A stretch of 42,678 bases of DNA from Clostridiales bacterium UBA3953 (GCA_002385415.1 DGDL01000048.1:1-42678); one strand, 5' to 3'; shown: positions 32,664 through 40,994, numbered from the stretch's first letter. The notes: generated by a model from the sequence alone, not told the origin. Program-made: numbers and translations.

Positions 32664-34949
32664 ATGAAGAAGGTTTTTATGCTGGCTGCGGTGCTGCTCT
32701 CGCTGCTTTTGCTGTTTGCGGGCTGCAGCGAGGACGATAAAATGCCCTCGAAAGTGAAGCTCGCGCTCGTCGAGGGCGGCGCGCCGAAATATGTTCTTGT
32801 ACGCGGCGACATATCGGACAAAGTTGAAACCGACGCCGCGGTGAAGCTGCGCAAAGCGTTAGTCGAAGCCTATGGTGTGGAGTTTAAGCTTACCACTGAC
32901 TGGGTCAAGCCCGGCGTGCAGGAGGAGATCCGGTTTGAGATACTTGTGGGCGAAACCGTACGCGAGGCAAGCAAAAACGCGCTTGATTCACTCGGCCCGG
33001 GCGCTTTTGTGATAAAAGCCGACGGCGACAAAATAGTCATACTCGGCAACACGCCGAAGGGCACTGCCGCCGCCGTCGACTACTTTATCCAGCACTACAT
33101 ATCGGCAGACGTTGAAGAACTGACCCCGGTCGCAAATCTGCTTTATAATGGCAGCTATCAAGAACCGGGCACAATATATATCATAGCCAAGGGCATGAAT
33201 AACCTCGCCGGTTTTTGGGAAACCGACGTCGTGCGGCTTTATACCTGCCTTCAGGGGCTGCTCAACAGGCGCTATGCGGAGGGCGAGTCGAATTTACTCG
33301 TCTATCAGGATTTCGACGAATCCGACCAGTTTTGGCTGTCCTATATGATGGGTCCCGGCAAGACGTTTGAAGGCTTTAATACGGTAACGCTGGCGACTGC
33401 CGACGAGCTTTGGGACTTCCTTATGCCATTTATAAAGGAATATGGCATTGTGCTGTGGGACCCCGAGGTGCCGGCGACGTCAAATGTCGCTTCAACTATA
33501 TGCGGAGTTGAAGGCTACCTGCCCGTCAAATACGACGAGTCGCCGGACAGCCTCTATAGTTTCCTTGTAAAAAACGGTGTTGAGGCGAAAATGTCGCTTG
33601 TCGGCATGTTTGATGGTGAGCCGGGGACAAAAATTGCCGGCACCGACATCCAGTCGTCGGGCAGTGCCAAGTGCGACGCATATTTGTGGGCGCTCGAAAA
33701 GTATATGGACAGCTGTTCGAATACCCACATAGCATATACGCTGGACGGCGCGGGTACTGTGCCCACAAATGTGATATATCAAAAGGCGGAGGGCACGGAC
33801 AGCAGGTATAACCAGATTCCCAGCCATGACTACTATATCTACCACAAGATGTTCTTCTTCGACCTTACCCCGACCAAACAGCAGCGCCCATGTGATGACC
33901 CCGACCAGCCGCCGAATACAGACAGAAAGACGCTTGAGCTGATTCTTCAGACCATGTACGACCGGTCGGGCGGCGAGATGGTGCAGCTGCTCGGTTTCCC
34001 GCCGTGGTGGATGAAGTATACAACCTTCAGAGGGCACAGCAACGTGGAGCCTACCCAGCTCGAGTGGGCGTTTACGCAGCTTATAACAACCTATAACTGC
34101 GTAAAAGAAGCGGACGCCGCCCATCCGGCATGGATGTCAAACGGCTCGTTTTATACCCAGTTCAAGCTGTCACGCGAAACATACGAAAACACGAGACCGG
34201 CGGAAAAGCTCACCTTTGACGAGGATACGGTTTACTGGACAATCTATCTCGGCGACTATGACTCCTCGGCATGGCTGAAAAAGCATGTCCCAAACTTCTG
34301 GGGCGACAACGCAAGGGGAACATTGCCGCTCAACTGGGCGTTTAACCCCAACCTTTCGGACCGCGTGCCCATGGTGTGGGAATATGTGATGGAAAACCTG
34401 ACGCCGAATGACTACATAATATCGGGGGACAGCGGTGCCGGATATGTATTCCCGTCAGCGCTTATAGACACCAGACTGCGCGCGCTGCCGAGCGCAGCCG
34501 ACAAATGGGTGGACTATAACGAGCCGTATTTCAAGAGGTTTAATCTTGACATCGTGGGCTTTATAATCAACGGCACGAACCCTGTGACGCCCGAAGTCAT
34601 GGAGATGTATAACAAAATTGCACCGGTCGGCAGCATGCACAACGACAGAAGCAAGAGGCTGACAATTTATAAGGGAGTGCCGTATTTGTATCTGCAAAAT
34701 GGCATCGACCCGATGGGCGCCGACACGCCCAAAGAGATGTATAACTTTATAAGCTCAAACCTCCAGTCGGGCATAAACTTTGCGGCGTTTCGCACTATAT
34801 GCAACAGCCCGTCACAAATCGCCCATTGCGTGTCTGAATTCAGTAAATATGCCGAGACGAAGGATAAAAGGCACAACTATGTTTACGTCGACATATACAC
34901 GTTTTTCGATCTTGTAAGGCAGTCCGGTCAGGGCAAAATTATAGACTGA
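32664..34949 (+). CDS. GxGYxYP-family putative glycoside hydrolase lipoprotein
   Basis: A 761-residue lipoprotein: signal peptide plus lipobox LLFAGC with Cys21. Residues about 30-150 (TDAAVKLRKALVEAYGVEF, EILVGETVREAS, GAFVIKADGDKIVILGNTPKGT) resemble the alpha-glucuronidase/hexosaminidase N-terminal domain. The rest matches the GxGYxYP putative glycoside hydrolase domains; its name motif is seen as GAGYVFP (591-597), preceded by NDYIISGDS. No activity is proven for this family that I know of. It is exported and membrane-anchored, presumably acting on wall or environmental glycans. SD GGGGG. It starts 56 bases after trpS. Confidence 0.85.
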   Translation: MKKVFMLAAVLLSLLLLFAGCSEDDKMPSKVKLALVEGGAPKYVLVRGDISDKVETDAAVKLRKALVEAYGVEFKLTTDWVKPGVQEEIRFEILVGETVREASKNALDSLGPGAFVIKADGDKIVILGNTPKGTAAAVDYFIQHYISADVEELTPVANLLYNGSYQEPGTIYIIAKGMNNLAGFWETDVVRLYTCLQGLLNRRYAEGESNLLVYQDFDESDQFWLSYMMGPGKTFEGFNTVTLATADELWDFLMPFIKEYGIVLWDPEVPATSNVASTICGVEGYLPVKYDESPDSLYSFLVKNGVEAKMSLVGMFDGEPGTKIAGTDIQSSGSAKCDAYLWALEKYMDSCSNTHIAYTLDGAGTVPTNVIYQKAEGTDSRYNQIPSHDYYIYHKMFFFDLTPTKQQRPCDDPDQPPNTDRKTLELILQTMYDRSGGEMVQLLGFPPWWMKYTTFRGHSNVEPTQLEWAFTQLITTYNCVKEADAAHPAWMSNGSFYTQFKLSRETYENTRPAEKLTFDEDTVYWTIYLGDYDSSAWLKKHVPNFWGDNARGTLPLNWAFNPNLSDRVPMVWEYVMENLTPNDYIISGDSGAGYVFPSALIDTRLRALPSAADKWVDYNEPYFKRFNLDIVGFIINGTNPVTPEVMEMYNKIAPVGSMHNDRSKRLTIYKGVPYLYLQNGIDPMGADTPKEMYNFISSNLQSGINFAAFRTICNSPSQIAHCVSEFSKYAETKDKRHNYVYVDIYTFFDLVRQSGQGKIID

Positions 34950-34996
34950 CGCGGGCAGGAAAAAGACAGATAGAAAATATTTGTAAAGAGGTTAAA

Positions 34997-35467
34997 ATGG
35001 TAATAATAACGATGGAAGACGGCTCCGAAATAAAACTGGAGCTGGACAGAGAAGCCGCACCTACCACGGTCGCCAACTTTGAAAAACTGGTGAGCGAAGG
35101 CTTTTACGACGGCCTTATATTCCACAGAGTTATACCCGGATTTGTTATTCAGGGAGGCGACCCGACCGGCACCGGTATGGGAGGCTCGAGCGAATCAATC
35201 AAAGGCGAGTTTAAGGCCAACGGCGTTGAAAACAACCTCTCACACAAGCGCGGTACAATCTCGATGGCGCGCAGCAGCAAATACGACTCGGCATCGTCGC
35301 AGTTTTTCATCTGCCATGCCGATGCTACCTTCCTTGACGGCAGCTATGCAGCGTTCGGCCACGTCGTGGAGGGCATGGAGAACGTCGACAAGATCGCGTC
35401 GGTACCAACCGACGCGCAGGACAGACCGCTTGTCGAGCAGAAAATGAAGACGGTGAGAATTGTATAA
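34997..35467 (+). CDS. Cyclophilin-type peptidyl-prolyl cis-trans isomerase
   Basis: A 156-residue cytosolic cyclophilin (no signal peptide) that speeds proline isomerisation in folding proteins. The core motifs are FHRVIPGFVIQGGDPTGTG (catalytic Arg), ISMARS..DSASSQFFI, and LDGSYAAFGHVVEGM. A good SD (AGAGG) precedes the ATG at 34997. It follows the lipoprotein by 47 bases and overlaps closely with the next gene, so they form a likely operon. Confidence 0.96.
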   Translation: MVIITMEDGSEIKLELDREAAPTTVANFEKLVSEGFYDGLIFHRVIPGFVIQGGDPTGTGMGGSSESIKGEFKANGVENNLSHKRGTISMARSSKYDSASSQFFICHADATFLDGSYAAFGHVVEGMENVDKIASVPTDAQDRPLVEQKMKTVRIV

Positions 35468-35468
35468 A

Positions 35469-36374
35469 ATGTCACGCATGTCTCTTGCTATATTGGAGGA
35501 GGCGCTGCCGCCGAGCCTGACTTGGCGGCAGAAGCTCGATGCCGCCGCCAAAGCGGGATTCGACGCACTCGAGCTTTTTATAAGCGACGACGACAGTAGG
35601 GCTGCTCGCCTTGAGATGCCTTACGGCATGCGAAGGGCAGTCCGCGACTTTCAAAACGACTCGGGCGTTCGAATAGGCTCGATAAGCCTTTCGATACCAT
35701 GCAGCCTCCTGCTCGCAAGTCCCAACCCCGCTGCCCGCAAACGCGCCATCGATATTTTGCGCGGCACGGTCAGATTTGCCGAAAACATGGGGATAAACCT
35801 GATTCAGCTTGCTGATTGTGATATGGATACACTTGATATGACAGCCGACGGCGCAAAGTATTTTGAGGAATCCCTGCGTTCGGCAGCCCTTTACGCCGCG
35901 GCGTCGGGCGTGACAGTTGCTCTTGGCACCGGAAAGTCGCCTTTTATGAATACGGTATCTAAAGCGGCAGAATTTGTGCGACGGATTGGCATGCCCAATT
36001 TTGGACTGTACCCCGACATCGGCAATCTCTACTGCGGCGTCGAGCCGCCGGAGGGCGCTGATGCGCCCGGCGAGCTTGCCCGGCTTGTCACAGCCGAGCT
36101 TGATAGCGGGCGCGGGCATATATTTGCCGCGCAGCTGAAAGACACAAGACGCGACGCCCATGACGGTCTTTTCCCCGGCGAGGGACGCGTTGATTTCGAG
36201 CTTATAATGGCAAAGCTATATGAGCTGGGAGTCAGGCGATTTGCTGCCGTACAGCGCTATACAAGCGACCGTGCCGATTGCTGGGAAGAAGATTTGAAGC
36301 GAACCGCCTCGCTGATGCGCGGCGCATGGTCGAAAAGAAAGGCAGGCGCGTCCCATCGCGCAAACGGTGATTGA
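35469..36374 (+). CDS. UlaE-like sugar-phosphate epimerase/isomerase TIM barrel, metal site degraded
   Basis: A 301-residue protein aligning over its length with L-ribulose/xylulose-5-phosphate 3-epimerases (UlaE, SgbU): LGIYEKALP-like N-terminus (LAILEEALPPSLTW), GVTVALGTGKSPFMN, LYPDIGNLY, KDTRRDAHDGLFPGEGRVDF. Of the four metal ligands of UlaE, three are replaced: Glu to Gly153, His to Gln222 and the last Glu to Val or Gln (261-262); only Asp183 stays. It may therefore be a binding or altered-chemistry protein. Start ATG 35469 with GGTGAG upstream; the TTG at 35460 overlapping the previous stop is less likely. Tightly linked to the cyclophilin and WecA-like genes. Confidence 0.8.
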   Translation: MSRMSLAILEEALPPSLTWRQKLDAAAKAGFDALELFISDDDSRAARLEMPYGMRRAVRDFQNDSGVRIGSISLSIPCSLLLASPNPAARKRAIDILRGTVRFAENMGINLIQLADCDMDTLDMTADGAKYFEESLRSAALYAAASGVTVALGTGKSPFMNTVSKAAEFVRRIGMPNFGLYPDIGNLYCGVEPPEGADAPGELARLVTAELDSGRGHIFAAQLKDTRRDAHDGLFPGEGRVDFELIMAKLYELGVRRFAAVQRYTSDRADCWEEDLKRTASLMRGAWSKRKAGASHRANGD

Positions 36375-36375
36375 C

Positions 36376-37503
36376 ATGAGCTTTAGTGCAGAAATGATAA
36401 TGCTTCTTACCGCGCTTGTGTTCGCGGGTCTGATAGCTTTTACGACAACACCGATGGCAAGGATGATAGCCTATCGTATCGGCGCCATAGATGTGCCGCG
36501 CGATAACCGCAGGATGCACAAGGAGCCGATTCCAAGGCTCGGCGGGCTGTCTATATTCCTCGGCTATACGCTTACGACACTGGTTTTCTGTGAATTTACG
36601 CCCACGCTTGTCGCAATGTGGCTCGGCGGCGCAATTCTTGTCGTCACGGGTATACTCGACGACGTGTTCAGGCTTCACGCGCTCATAAAGCTTGCCGCAC
36701 AGATAGCGGTTGCCGCAATTGCGGTTTCCCAGGGTGTGACGATAACATTCGTAAACCTGTTTGGAACATACATCCCGCTCGGAGTTTTTTCAATACCGAT
36801 AACAATCCTGTGGATTGTGGGGCTGACAAACGCCATAAATCTGATAGACGGTCTTGACGGGCTGTCCTGCGGAGTGTCGGCTATATGCTGTGCGTCGCTG
36901 CTGCTCGTCATGCTGCTCAACGGTGACGGCACGTCGGCACTGTTGACCGCTATAATGGTCGGCGCATGCCTTGGTTTTCTGCCGTTTAACACCAATCCCG
37001 CGAAGATTTTTATGGGCGACACCGGCGCGCTGTTTTTGGGATATGTAATGTCGCTTTTGTCAATTGAGGGACTTTTTAAATTCCACACTGCGATGTCGTT
37101 TTTCATCCCGCTGTCGATTTTTGGGCTGCCTATCGGCGATACAGCTTTTGCGTTCATAAGGCGAATACTTAACGGGAAAAACCCCTTTTCCCCCGACCGC
37201 GGACATATCCATCACAAGCTCATTGACATGGGTTTCAATCAAAAACAGTCGGTGCACATACTATATGCAATTTGCGCAATACTTGGCGTGTCGGCAGTTA
37301 TGTTTTCAACCGAGCGCTATGTAGAGGCGGGACTTGTCATTGCAATCGGTTTTGCAATTTTTACGATAATTTTTATTATGCTGAAAAACCCGAGCGCACG
37401 CATTGCGTCGGGGCTTGGGCTTGATGAAAATATTTGCCGGAAAGAACTGAAAGAAACAAAACCCAAAGAAGCGGAGCAAAGCGGCTCCGAAAGCACTACC
37501 TAA
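36376..37503 (+). CDS. MraY/WecA/TagO-family undecaprenyl-phosphate sugar-1-phosphate transferase
   Basis: A 375-residue polytopic membrane enzyme (about 10-11 helices) that links a sugar-1-phosphate to undecaprenyl phosphate to start a wall polymer such as teichoic acid or a capsule. Motifs: DVPRDNRRMHKEPIPRLGG (N-terminal cytosolic loop), NLIDGLDGLSCG, the catalytic region FMGDTGALFLGY, and the HIHH motif of the WecA/TagO group (RGHIHHKLIDMG), which separates it from MraY. The sugar is probably GlcNAc, by inference. ATG 36376 follows the preceding stop by one base. A disordered Lys/Glu tail ends the protein. Confidence 0.92.
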   Translation: MSFSAEMIMLLTALVFAGLIAFTTTPMARMIAYRIGAIDVPRDNRRMHKEPIPRLGGLSIFLGYTLTTLVFCEFTPTLVAMWLGGAILVVTGILDDVFRLHALIKLAAQIAVAAIAVSQGVTITFVNLFGTYIPLGVFSIPITILWIVGLTNAINLIDGLDGLSCGVSAICCASLLLVMLLNGDGTSALLTAIMVGACLGFLPFNTNPAKIFMGDTGALFLGYVMSLLSIEGLFKFHTAMSFFIPLSIFGLPIGDTAFAFIRRILNGKNPFSPDRGHIHHKLIDMGFNQKQSVHILYAICAILGVSAVMFSTERYVEAGLVIAIGFAIFTIIFIMLKNPSARIASGLGLDENICRKELKETKPKEAEQSGSESTT

Positions 37504-37531
37504 ACCGCAGCGGACGACTGCGCATATAAAT

Positions 37532-38359
37532 ATGAACTACGACGTGAAAATCAGGCGCGAAAAAATTCGCACGGCGCTGGCAACCGCGATTATGTTTGCG
37601 GCAGCGGCGGCGGTTTTCGTGTTTGTTCTGTATGGCCTTTATAAAATACACATGATAAAACTGCCCGAACCGCTTGAGAGGTTGCTCGGAGAGGATGAAA
37701 CACATCCGCCAGAAATACAAATTGGCGGCGACGAGCAGCGCATATATGCCTCGCTTTCGGGTGCGCCGGCATTATCGGACGATTATGTGCTTGAATATGA
37801 CATCGACCCCGCGGTTTTGCTTGAGATTTTGCAGGATTCAAAGCCGACCGAAGCCTTTTATATGGAGGCGAAGATAACTTATGGCGACGGGCAAAGGACG
37901 CTTTCGCGCGAGCTTAAACTGAAACGCGACGGAGAAAAATACCGCGCGCAGTTATACGAGGAGGCAGCTCCTAAACCGACGCTTATAGTATGCGACGGCA
38001 AAAATATTGAGTATACAGACTATGCCGCTGGAGGCAGTGAGCAAAAGCGCATTTATCCCGCCGGAGGGGATTTTTCGCTTGAATATCAACTAGGGCTGCC
38101 GTCTATTGAAATCATGCTTGAAACGGGTGGAGAAGGTCTCAAAATCTCGCATCAGCGCACCGAAAGCGACAATCTCTATTTTGTCGAGTGTGAATATCCC
38201 GAGCAGAACATGCGAAAGGTGGTTTATATCTCGGTAAAATACAACTGCATTTTTTCGGCTGAGATATACAGGGGCGAAACACTCGTGTATAGACTGGCCA
38301 CAACCAGATTCGAGGCAAATCCGGCAATAGGCAACTCAGATTTTGTGATAGAACAATGA
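37532..38359 (+). CDS. One-TM protein of unknown function
   Basis: A 275-residue protein I do not recognise. Residues about 15-38 form one membrane helix (ALATAIMFAAAAAVFVFVLYG) with positive residues before it, so the rest should face outside. The external part is rich in beta-like strands (TYGDGQRTLSRELKLKRDGEKYRAQLYEEA, LKISHQRTESDNLYFVECEYPE), loosely like LolA/RseB-type folds, but no motif decides this. It lies 28 bases after the WecA-like gene with no clear SD, and is followed by a terminator, so it is probably the last gene of that operon. Confidence 0.7.
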   Translation: MNYDVKIRREKIRTALATAIMFAAAAAVFVFVLYGLYKIHMIKLPEPLERLLGEDETHPPEIQIGGDEQRIYASLSGAPALSDDYVLEYDIDPAVLLEILQDSKPTEAFYMEAKITYGDGQRTLSRELKLKRDGEKYRAQLYEEAAPKPTLIVCDGKNIEYTDYAAGGSEQKRIYPAGGDFSLEYQLGLPSIEIMLETGGEGLKISHQRTESDNLYFVECEYPEQNMRKVVYISVKYNCIFSAEIYRGETLVYRLATTRFEANPAIGNSDFVIEQ

Positions 38360-38364
38360 TACAA

Positions 38365-38395
38365 CCCGGGATCTGCAGAAAGACCCCGGGCTGTT
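38365..38395 (+). terminator. Probable terminator after the one-TM protein gene
   Basis: CCCGGG (38365-38370), a 14-nt loop and CCCGGG (38385-38390), followed by CTGTTTATTT. The stem is only 6 bp but GC-only, and it follows a stop codon at once. Confidence 0.55.
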
Positions 38396-38502
38396 TATTT
38401 GCCTCGGTTGACGAAAATACTATATATACACCATGCAAATACGCATGCCAGTTGTTATTTTAGCCGAAAATTCGCGCGATGCCTGATTTCGGACTGTATC
38501 AG

Positions 38503-38531
38503 TTGAAAATCCATAAGGAATTTGCTATAAT
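38503..38531 (+). promoter_or_regulatory. Sigma-A promoter of prs
   Basis: TTGAAA (38503-38508), 17 bp and TATAAT (38526-38531), about 57 bases before the prs start. Confidence 0.85.
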
Positions 38532-38587
38532 TAAATTGAAAAGTTTTATTGTGTAAACTTAATAAGGTAATTTAAGGTGGTGCGGTT

Positions 38588-39730
38588 TTGCAAAATAAAT
38601 TTTTCGGAGAATTAAGCGTTATCGGGATGAGGGGTAGCGAAGACTTTGTCGCACAGGTGGACAAATATCTTCGTGAGTGGCGCGGAACGGACGAGTCGTT
38701 CATCGTTACCCCGATCTGCGAGCGCTTTGGTACAGGTGAAGCCAAATGTATGCTGCGCAGCACGATGCGTGGACATGACACCTATATATTTGCGGATCTT
38801 TACAATTACGGCGTGACGCTGCGGATGTACGGCAAAGAATTTCCGATGAGCCCCGACGACCACTTTCAGGATCTCAAACGTATTATTGGCGCAATCGGAG
38901 GCAAGGCAAGGCGCATATCGGTTATAATGCCGATGCTTTACGAAAGCCGGCAGGACAAGCGCCAAATGCGCGAATCGCTTGACTGTGCAATGGCACTTCA
39001 GGAGCTCGAGCGCATGGGAGTGTCAAATATTATAACGTTTGACGTGCACAACCTCGGTGTCCAGAATGCCATACCGCTTTGCGGATTTGACAACGTGCAT
39101 CCAACCTACCAGATGCTTAAAGCACTGGTGCGAGAGGTGCCCGATATAGAGTTTCATCCCGAAAAATTGATGATCATATCGCCGGACGAGGGCGGGATGT
39201 CCCGTTGTCTTTACTATTCGTCGGTGCTTAAGCTCGATCTCGGTATGTTCTACAAGCGTCGCGACTATACCCGCGTAGTTAACGGCAAAAACCCCATTGT
39301 TGCACATGAATACCTCGGCCGCAGTGTTGAGGGTATGGACGTTATAATAGTCGACGATATCATCGCATCGGGCGAGTCGATGCTTGACGTGGCAAAGCAG
39401 CTTAAAGATAAGGGCGCAAGGCGTATTTTTATTTTTGTCACCTTTGCGTTCTTTACTGAAGGGCTGGAAAAAATGGATCGTGCGTATGAAGAGGAGTACG
39501 TCACAAAACTCTTTACCACGAACCTAATTTATCATCCTAAAGAACTCGTTGAAAGGCCGTGGTATGCAGAGGCTAACATGAGTAAATATATCTCACTTAT
39601 AATAGATACCCTGAACCGCGACCAGTCGATAAGCAGCCTGCTCAACCCGGTCGAGCGTATCCAGAACCTGCTTCACCGCCACGCGTCAGGACAGCACACG
39701 GCAGCGCCAAAGATAAGGCAGCAAGTGTAG
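38588..39730 (+). CDS. prs: Divergent ribose-phosphate pyrophosphokinase
   Basis: A 380-residue protein with the fold of PRPP synthetase, longer than the usual 310-320. It has the ATP/flexible-loop part (SVIMPMLYESRQDKRQ, matching the YxRQDR motif), the metal histidine segment FDVHNLGVQNA, and a PRPP loop VDDIIASGES (255-264). The PRPP loop normally reads DDxxDTxGT, so the acidic residue is replaced by Ala260 and the final Thr by Ser. This shape is, as I recall, common in Clostridia; it should still make PRPP, but needs a test. TTG start at 38588 is supported by AAGGTGG upstream; no earlier ATG fits. Confidence 0.85.
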   Translation: MQNKFFGELSVIGMRGSEDFVAQVDKYLREWRGTDESFIVTPICERFGTGEAKCMLRSTMRGHDTYIFADLYNYGVTLRMYGKEFPMSPDDHFQDLKRIIGAIGGKARRISVIMPMLYESRQDKRQMRESLDCAMALQELERMGVSNIITFDVHNLGVQNAIPLCGFDNVHPTYQMLKALVREVPDIEFHPEKLMIISPDEGGMSRCLYYSSVLKLDLGMFYKRRDYTRVVNGKNPIVAHEYLGRSVEGMDVIIVDDIIASGESMLDVAKQLKDKGARRIFIFVTFAFFTEGLEKMDRAYEEEYVTKLFTTNLIYHPKELVERPWYAEANMSKYISLIIDTLNRDQSISSLLNPVERIQNLLHRHASGQHTAAPKIRQQV

Positions 39731-39758
39731 TGTGACAGCGTAAAGTAGACATTTTTCA

Positions 39759-39788
39759 GCCGCGGCACAGTCGCGCCGGCGGATTTTT
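39759..39788 (+). terminator. Probable terminator after prs
   Basis: CCGCGGC (39760-39766) pairs with GCCGGCGG (39775-39782) with one bulged base; ATTTTT follows. Confidence 0.6.
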
Positions 39789-39910
39789 ATTGACAAGTCG
39801 GCATATATATAATGCTTATAGCGCAAGGTAGATTATAAGCTGTGTCGGGCAATGGAGGATAGCGGCTCAAAGGAAACATATTACAATAATATTATATATC
39901 GGTAAATCGC

Positions 39911-39939
39911 TTGACCGGCAGCCGCAATAGCGATATAAT
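39911..39939 (+). promoter_or_regulatory. Sigma-A promoter of the DIP1984-family gene
   Basis: TTGACC (39911-39916), 17 bp and TATAAT (39934-39939), ending about 33 bases before the TTG start at 39973. Confidence 0.8.
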
Positions 39940-39972
39940 TAAAGTAATATTTTTATTCGGAGGTGCGGCACA

Positions 39973-40425
39973 TTGAAACTTGCCGAGGCGCTTAACTTGC
40001 GCGCCGATTTACAGCGGCGTATCCAGCAGCTGCGTGCGCGACTGCTCCAAAATGCCAAAGTTCAGGAGGGCGATGTGCCGCTCGAGTCTCCGCACGACCT
40101 GCTTGCCGAGCTTGACGAGTGTGTGTCGCAGCTCGAGGAGCTTATATCCAAAATAAACCTTGTAAATGCGCGTATCACCGATGAAAGCGGCGTGACAATG
40201 ACAGAGCTGCTTGCGCGCCGCGATGCGCTGGCGATGAAACTGTCGGTGCTCCGCGATTTTGCGGACGAGGCGGGCGAGGTTGTCATGCGCTATGGTAAGT
40301 CGGAAATCAAAGTGCGCAGCACCGTTGATATGCGCGAGTTGAGAAAAGAGATAGACGATTTCTCAAAAGAGTGGCGCGAGCTGAACACCAAAATTCAGGG
40401 AATCAACTGGACGACCGAACTATAA
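39973..40425 (+). CDS. DIP1984-family protein
   Basis: A 150-residue, highly helical protein with heptad-like Leu spacing (ALNLRADLQRRIQQLRARLLQNA, LLAELDECVSQLEELISKINLVNARI). The segments MTELLARRDALAMKLSVL and the C-terminal RKEIDDFSKEWRELNTKIQGINWTTEL are the family signature. Members are sometimes labelled septicolysin; the function is not clear. TTG start at 39973 with GGAGG 9 bases upstream; there is no ATG nearby in frame. It has its own promoter. Confidence 0.88.
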   Translation: MKLAEALNLRADLQRRIQQLRARLLQNAKVQEGDVPLESPHDLLAELDECVSQLEELISKINLVNARITDESGVTMTELLARRDALAMKLSVLRDFADEAGEVVMRYGKSEIKVRSTVDMRELRKEIDDFSKEWRELNTKIQGINWTTEL

Positions 40426-40663
40426 AGAAAAGCATGGTAGCGTGATACGGCGGGCGTGCGCGAACTCCTTGTGTCGGGGAGAAAACCGGCATGCTGTTCG
40501 AGTCCGGTTCGGGGCGTGGGACACAATTTAAACAGACGCCCAGCATACGGCACAACCGCACCTTTACATCGCAACCTTACAACCGCCGCGCAGACGACGT
40601 GACACGTGAGGGTGGGAGCCGAGCGTACAATTACTAATTTGTATGTGAGGCGGGGACTTTATG
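40426..40663 (+). ncRNA. Unassigned structured non-coding region (candidate RNA)
   Basis: About 240 bases with no good gene lie between the DIP1984 stop and a strong terminator. Stems visible: GGGCGT with ACGCCC, enclosed by ATGCT with AGCAT (about 40490-40545); CGTACAA/TTGTATG (about 40624-40645). No tmRNA, SRP, 6S, RNase P or T-box signature is found. It could be a small RNA, or the 3' tail of the preceding mRNA. No promoter of its own is clear. A 48-codon frame (40491-40637) lies inside. Confidence 0.4.
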
Positions 40664-40704
40664 GACCGGCGGGCTGAAATGCCCGGCCGGTCTAAGATTT
40701 TTTT
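40664..40704 (+). terminator. Strong Rho-independent terminator
   Basis: GACCGGCGGGC, a 6-nt loop and GCCC-G-GCCGGTC (one bulge) form an 11-bp stem; TAAGA then seven T follow (40698-40704). Confidence 0.92.
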
Positions 40705-40724
40705 GTGCAGGCGCTAATTTGCAC

Positions 40725-40753
40725 TTGACAAAATCGATTTTTAGTGGTATAAT
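40725..40753 (+). promoter_or_regulatory. Perfect-consensus promoter of the tRNA pair
   Basis: TTGACA (40725-40730), 17 bp and TATAAT (40748-40753), starting transcription about 12 bases before tRNA-Arg. Confidence 0.92.
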
Positions 40754-40771
40754 ATCGGTCGTATCGAAATT

Positions 40772-40848
40772 GTACCCGTAGCTCAGCCGGATAGAGCAAC
40801 TGCCTTCTAAGCAGTAGGTCGTGGGTTCGAGTCCCCCCGGGTACGCCA
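40772..40848 (+). tRNA. tRNA-Arg (anticodon TCT)
   Basis: The cloverleaf is complete: acceptor GTACCCG/CGGGTAC, D-arm GCTC/GAGC, anticodon arm ACTGC-CTTCTAA-GCAGT with anticodon TCT (reads AGA), T-loop TTCGAGT, and an encoded CCA end. One T-stem pair (T-C) is mismatched. Confidence 0.97.
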
Positions 40849-40901
40849 ACGAATTCTTTGCTTTTAAATCAAAATAAGGCAAAAGAATCCGAATTGAATA
40901 T

Positions 40902-40979
40902 GGTGGGTGTAGCTCAGGTGGTTAGAGCGTCAGGTTGTGGCCCTGAAGGCCGTGGGTTCGAGCCCCATCACTCACCCCA
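40902..40979 (+). tRNA. tRNA-His (anticodon GTG)
   Basis: Acceptor GTGGGTG/CACTCAC with the extra G-1 at 40902 facing C73, as required for tRNA-His; anticodon arm TCAGG-TTGTGGC-CCTGA with anticodon GTG; CCA is encoded. It shares the promoter of tRNA-Arg. Confidence 0.97.
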
Positions 40980-40994
40980 GCCGGTATACCGGCG

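Noticed and set aside
40426..40704. tmRNA, SRP RNA or cobalamin riboswitch
   Set aside because: No tag-peptide frame, no GGAAGCAG-type SRP loop, and the partial cobalamin-like AGTCCGG string lacks the partner CCCGC segment.
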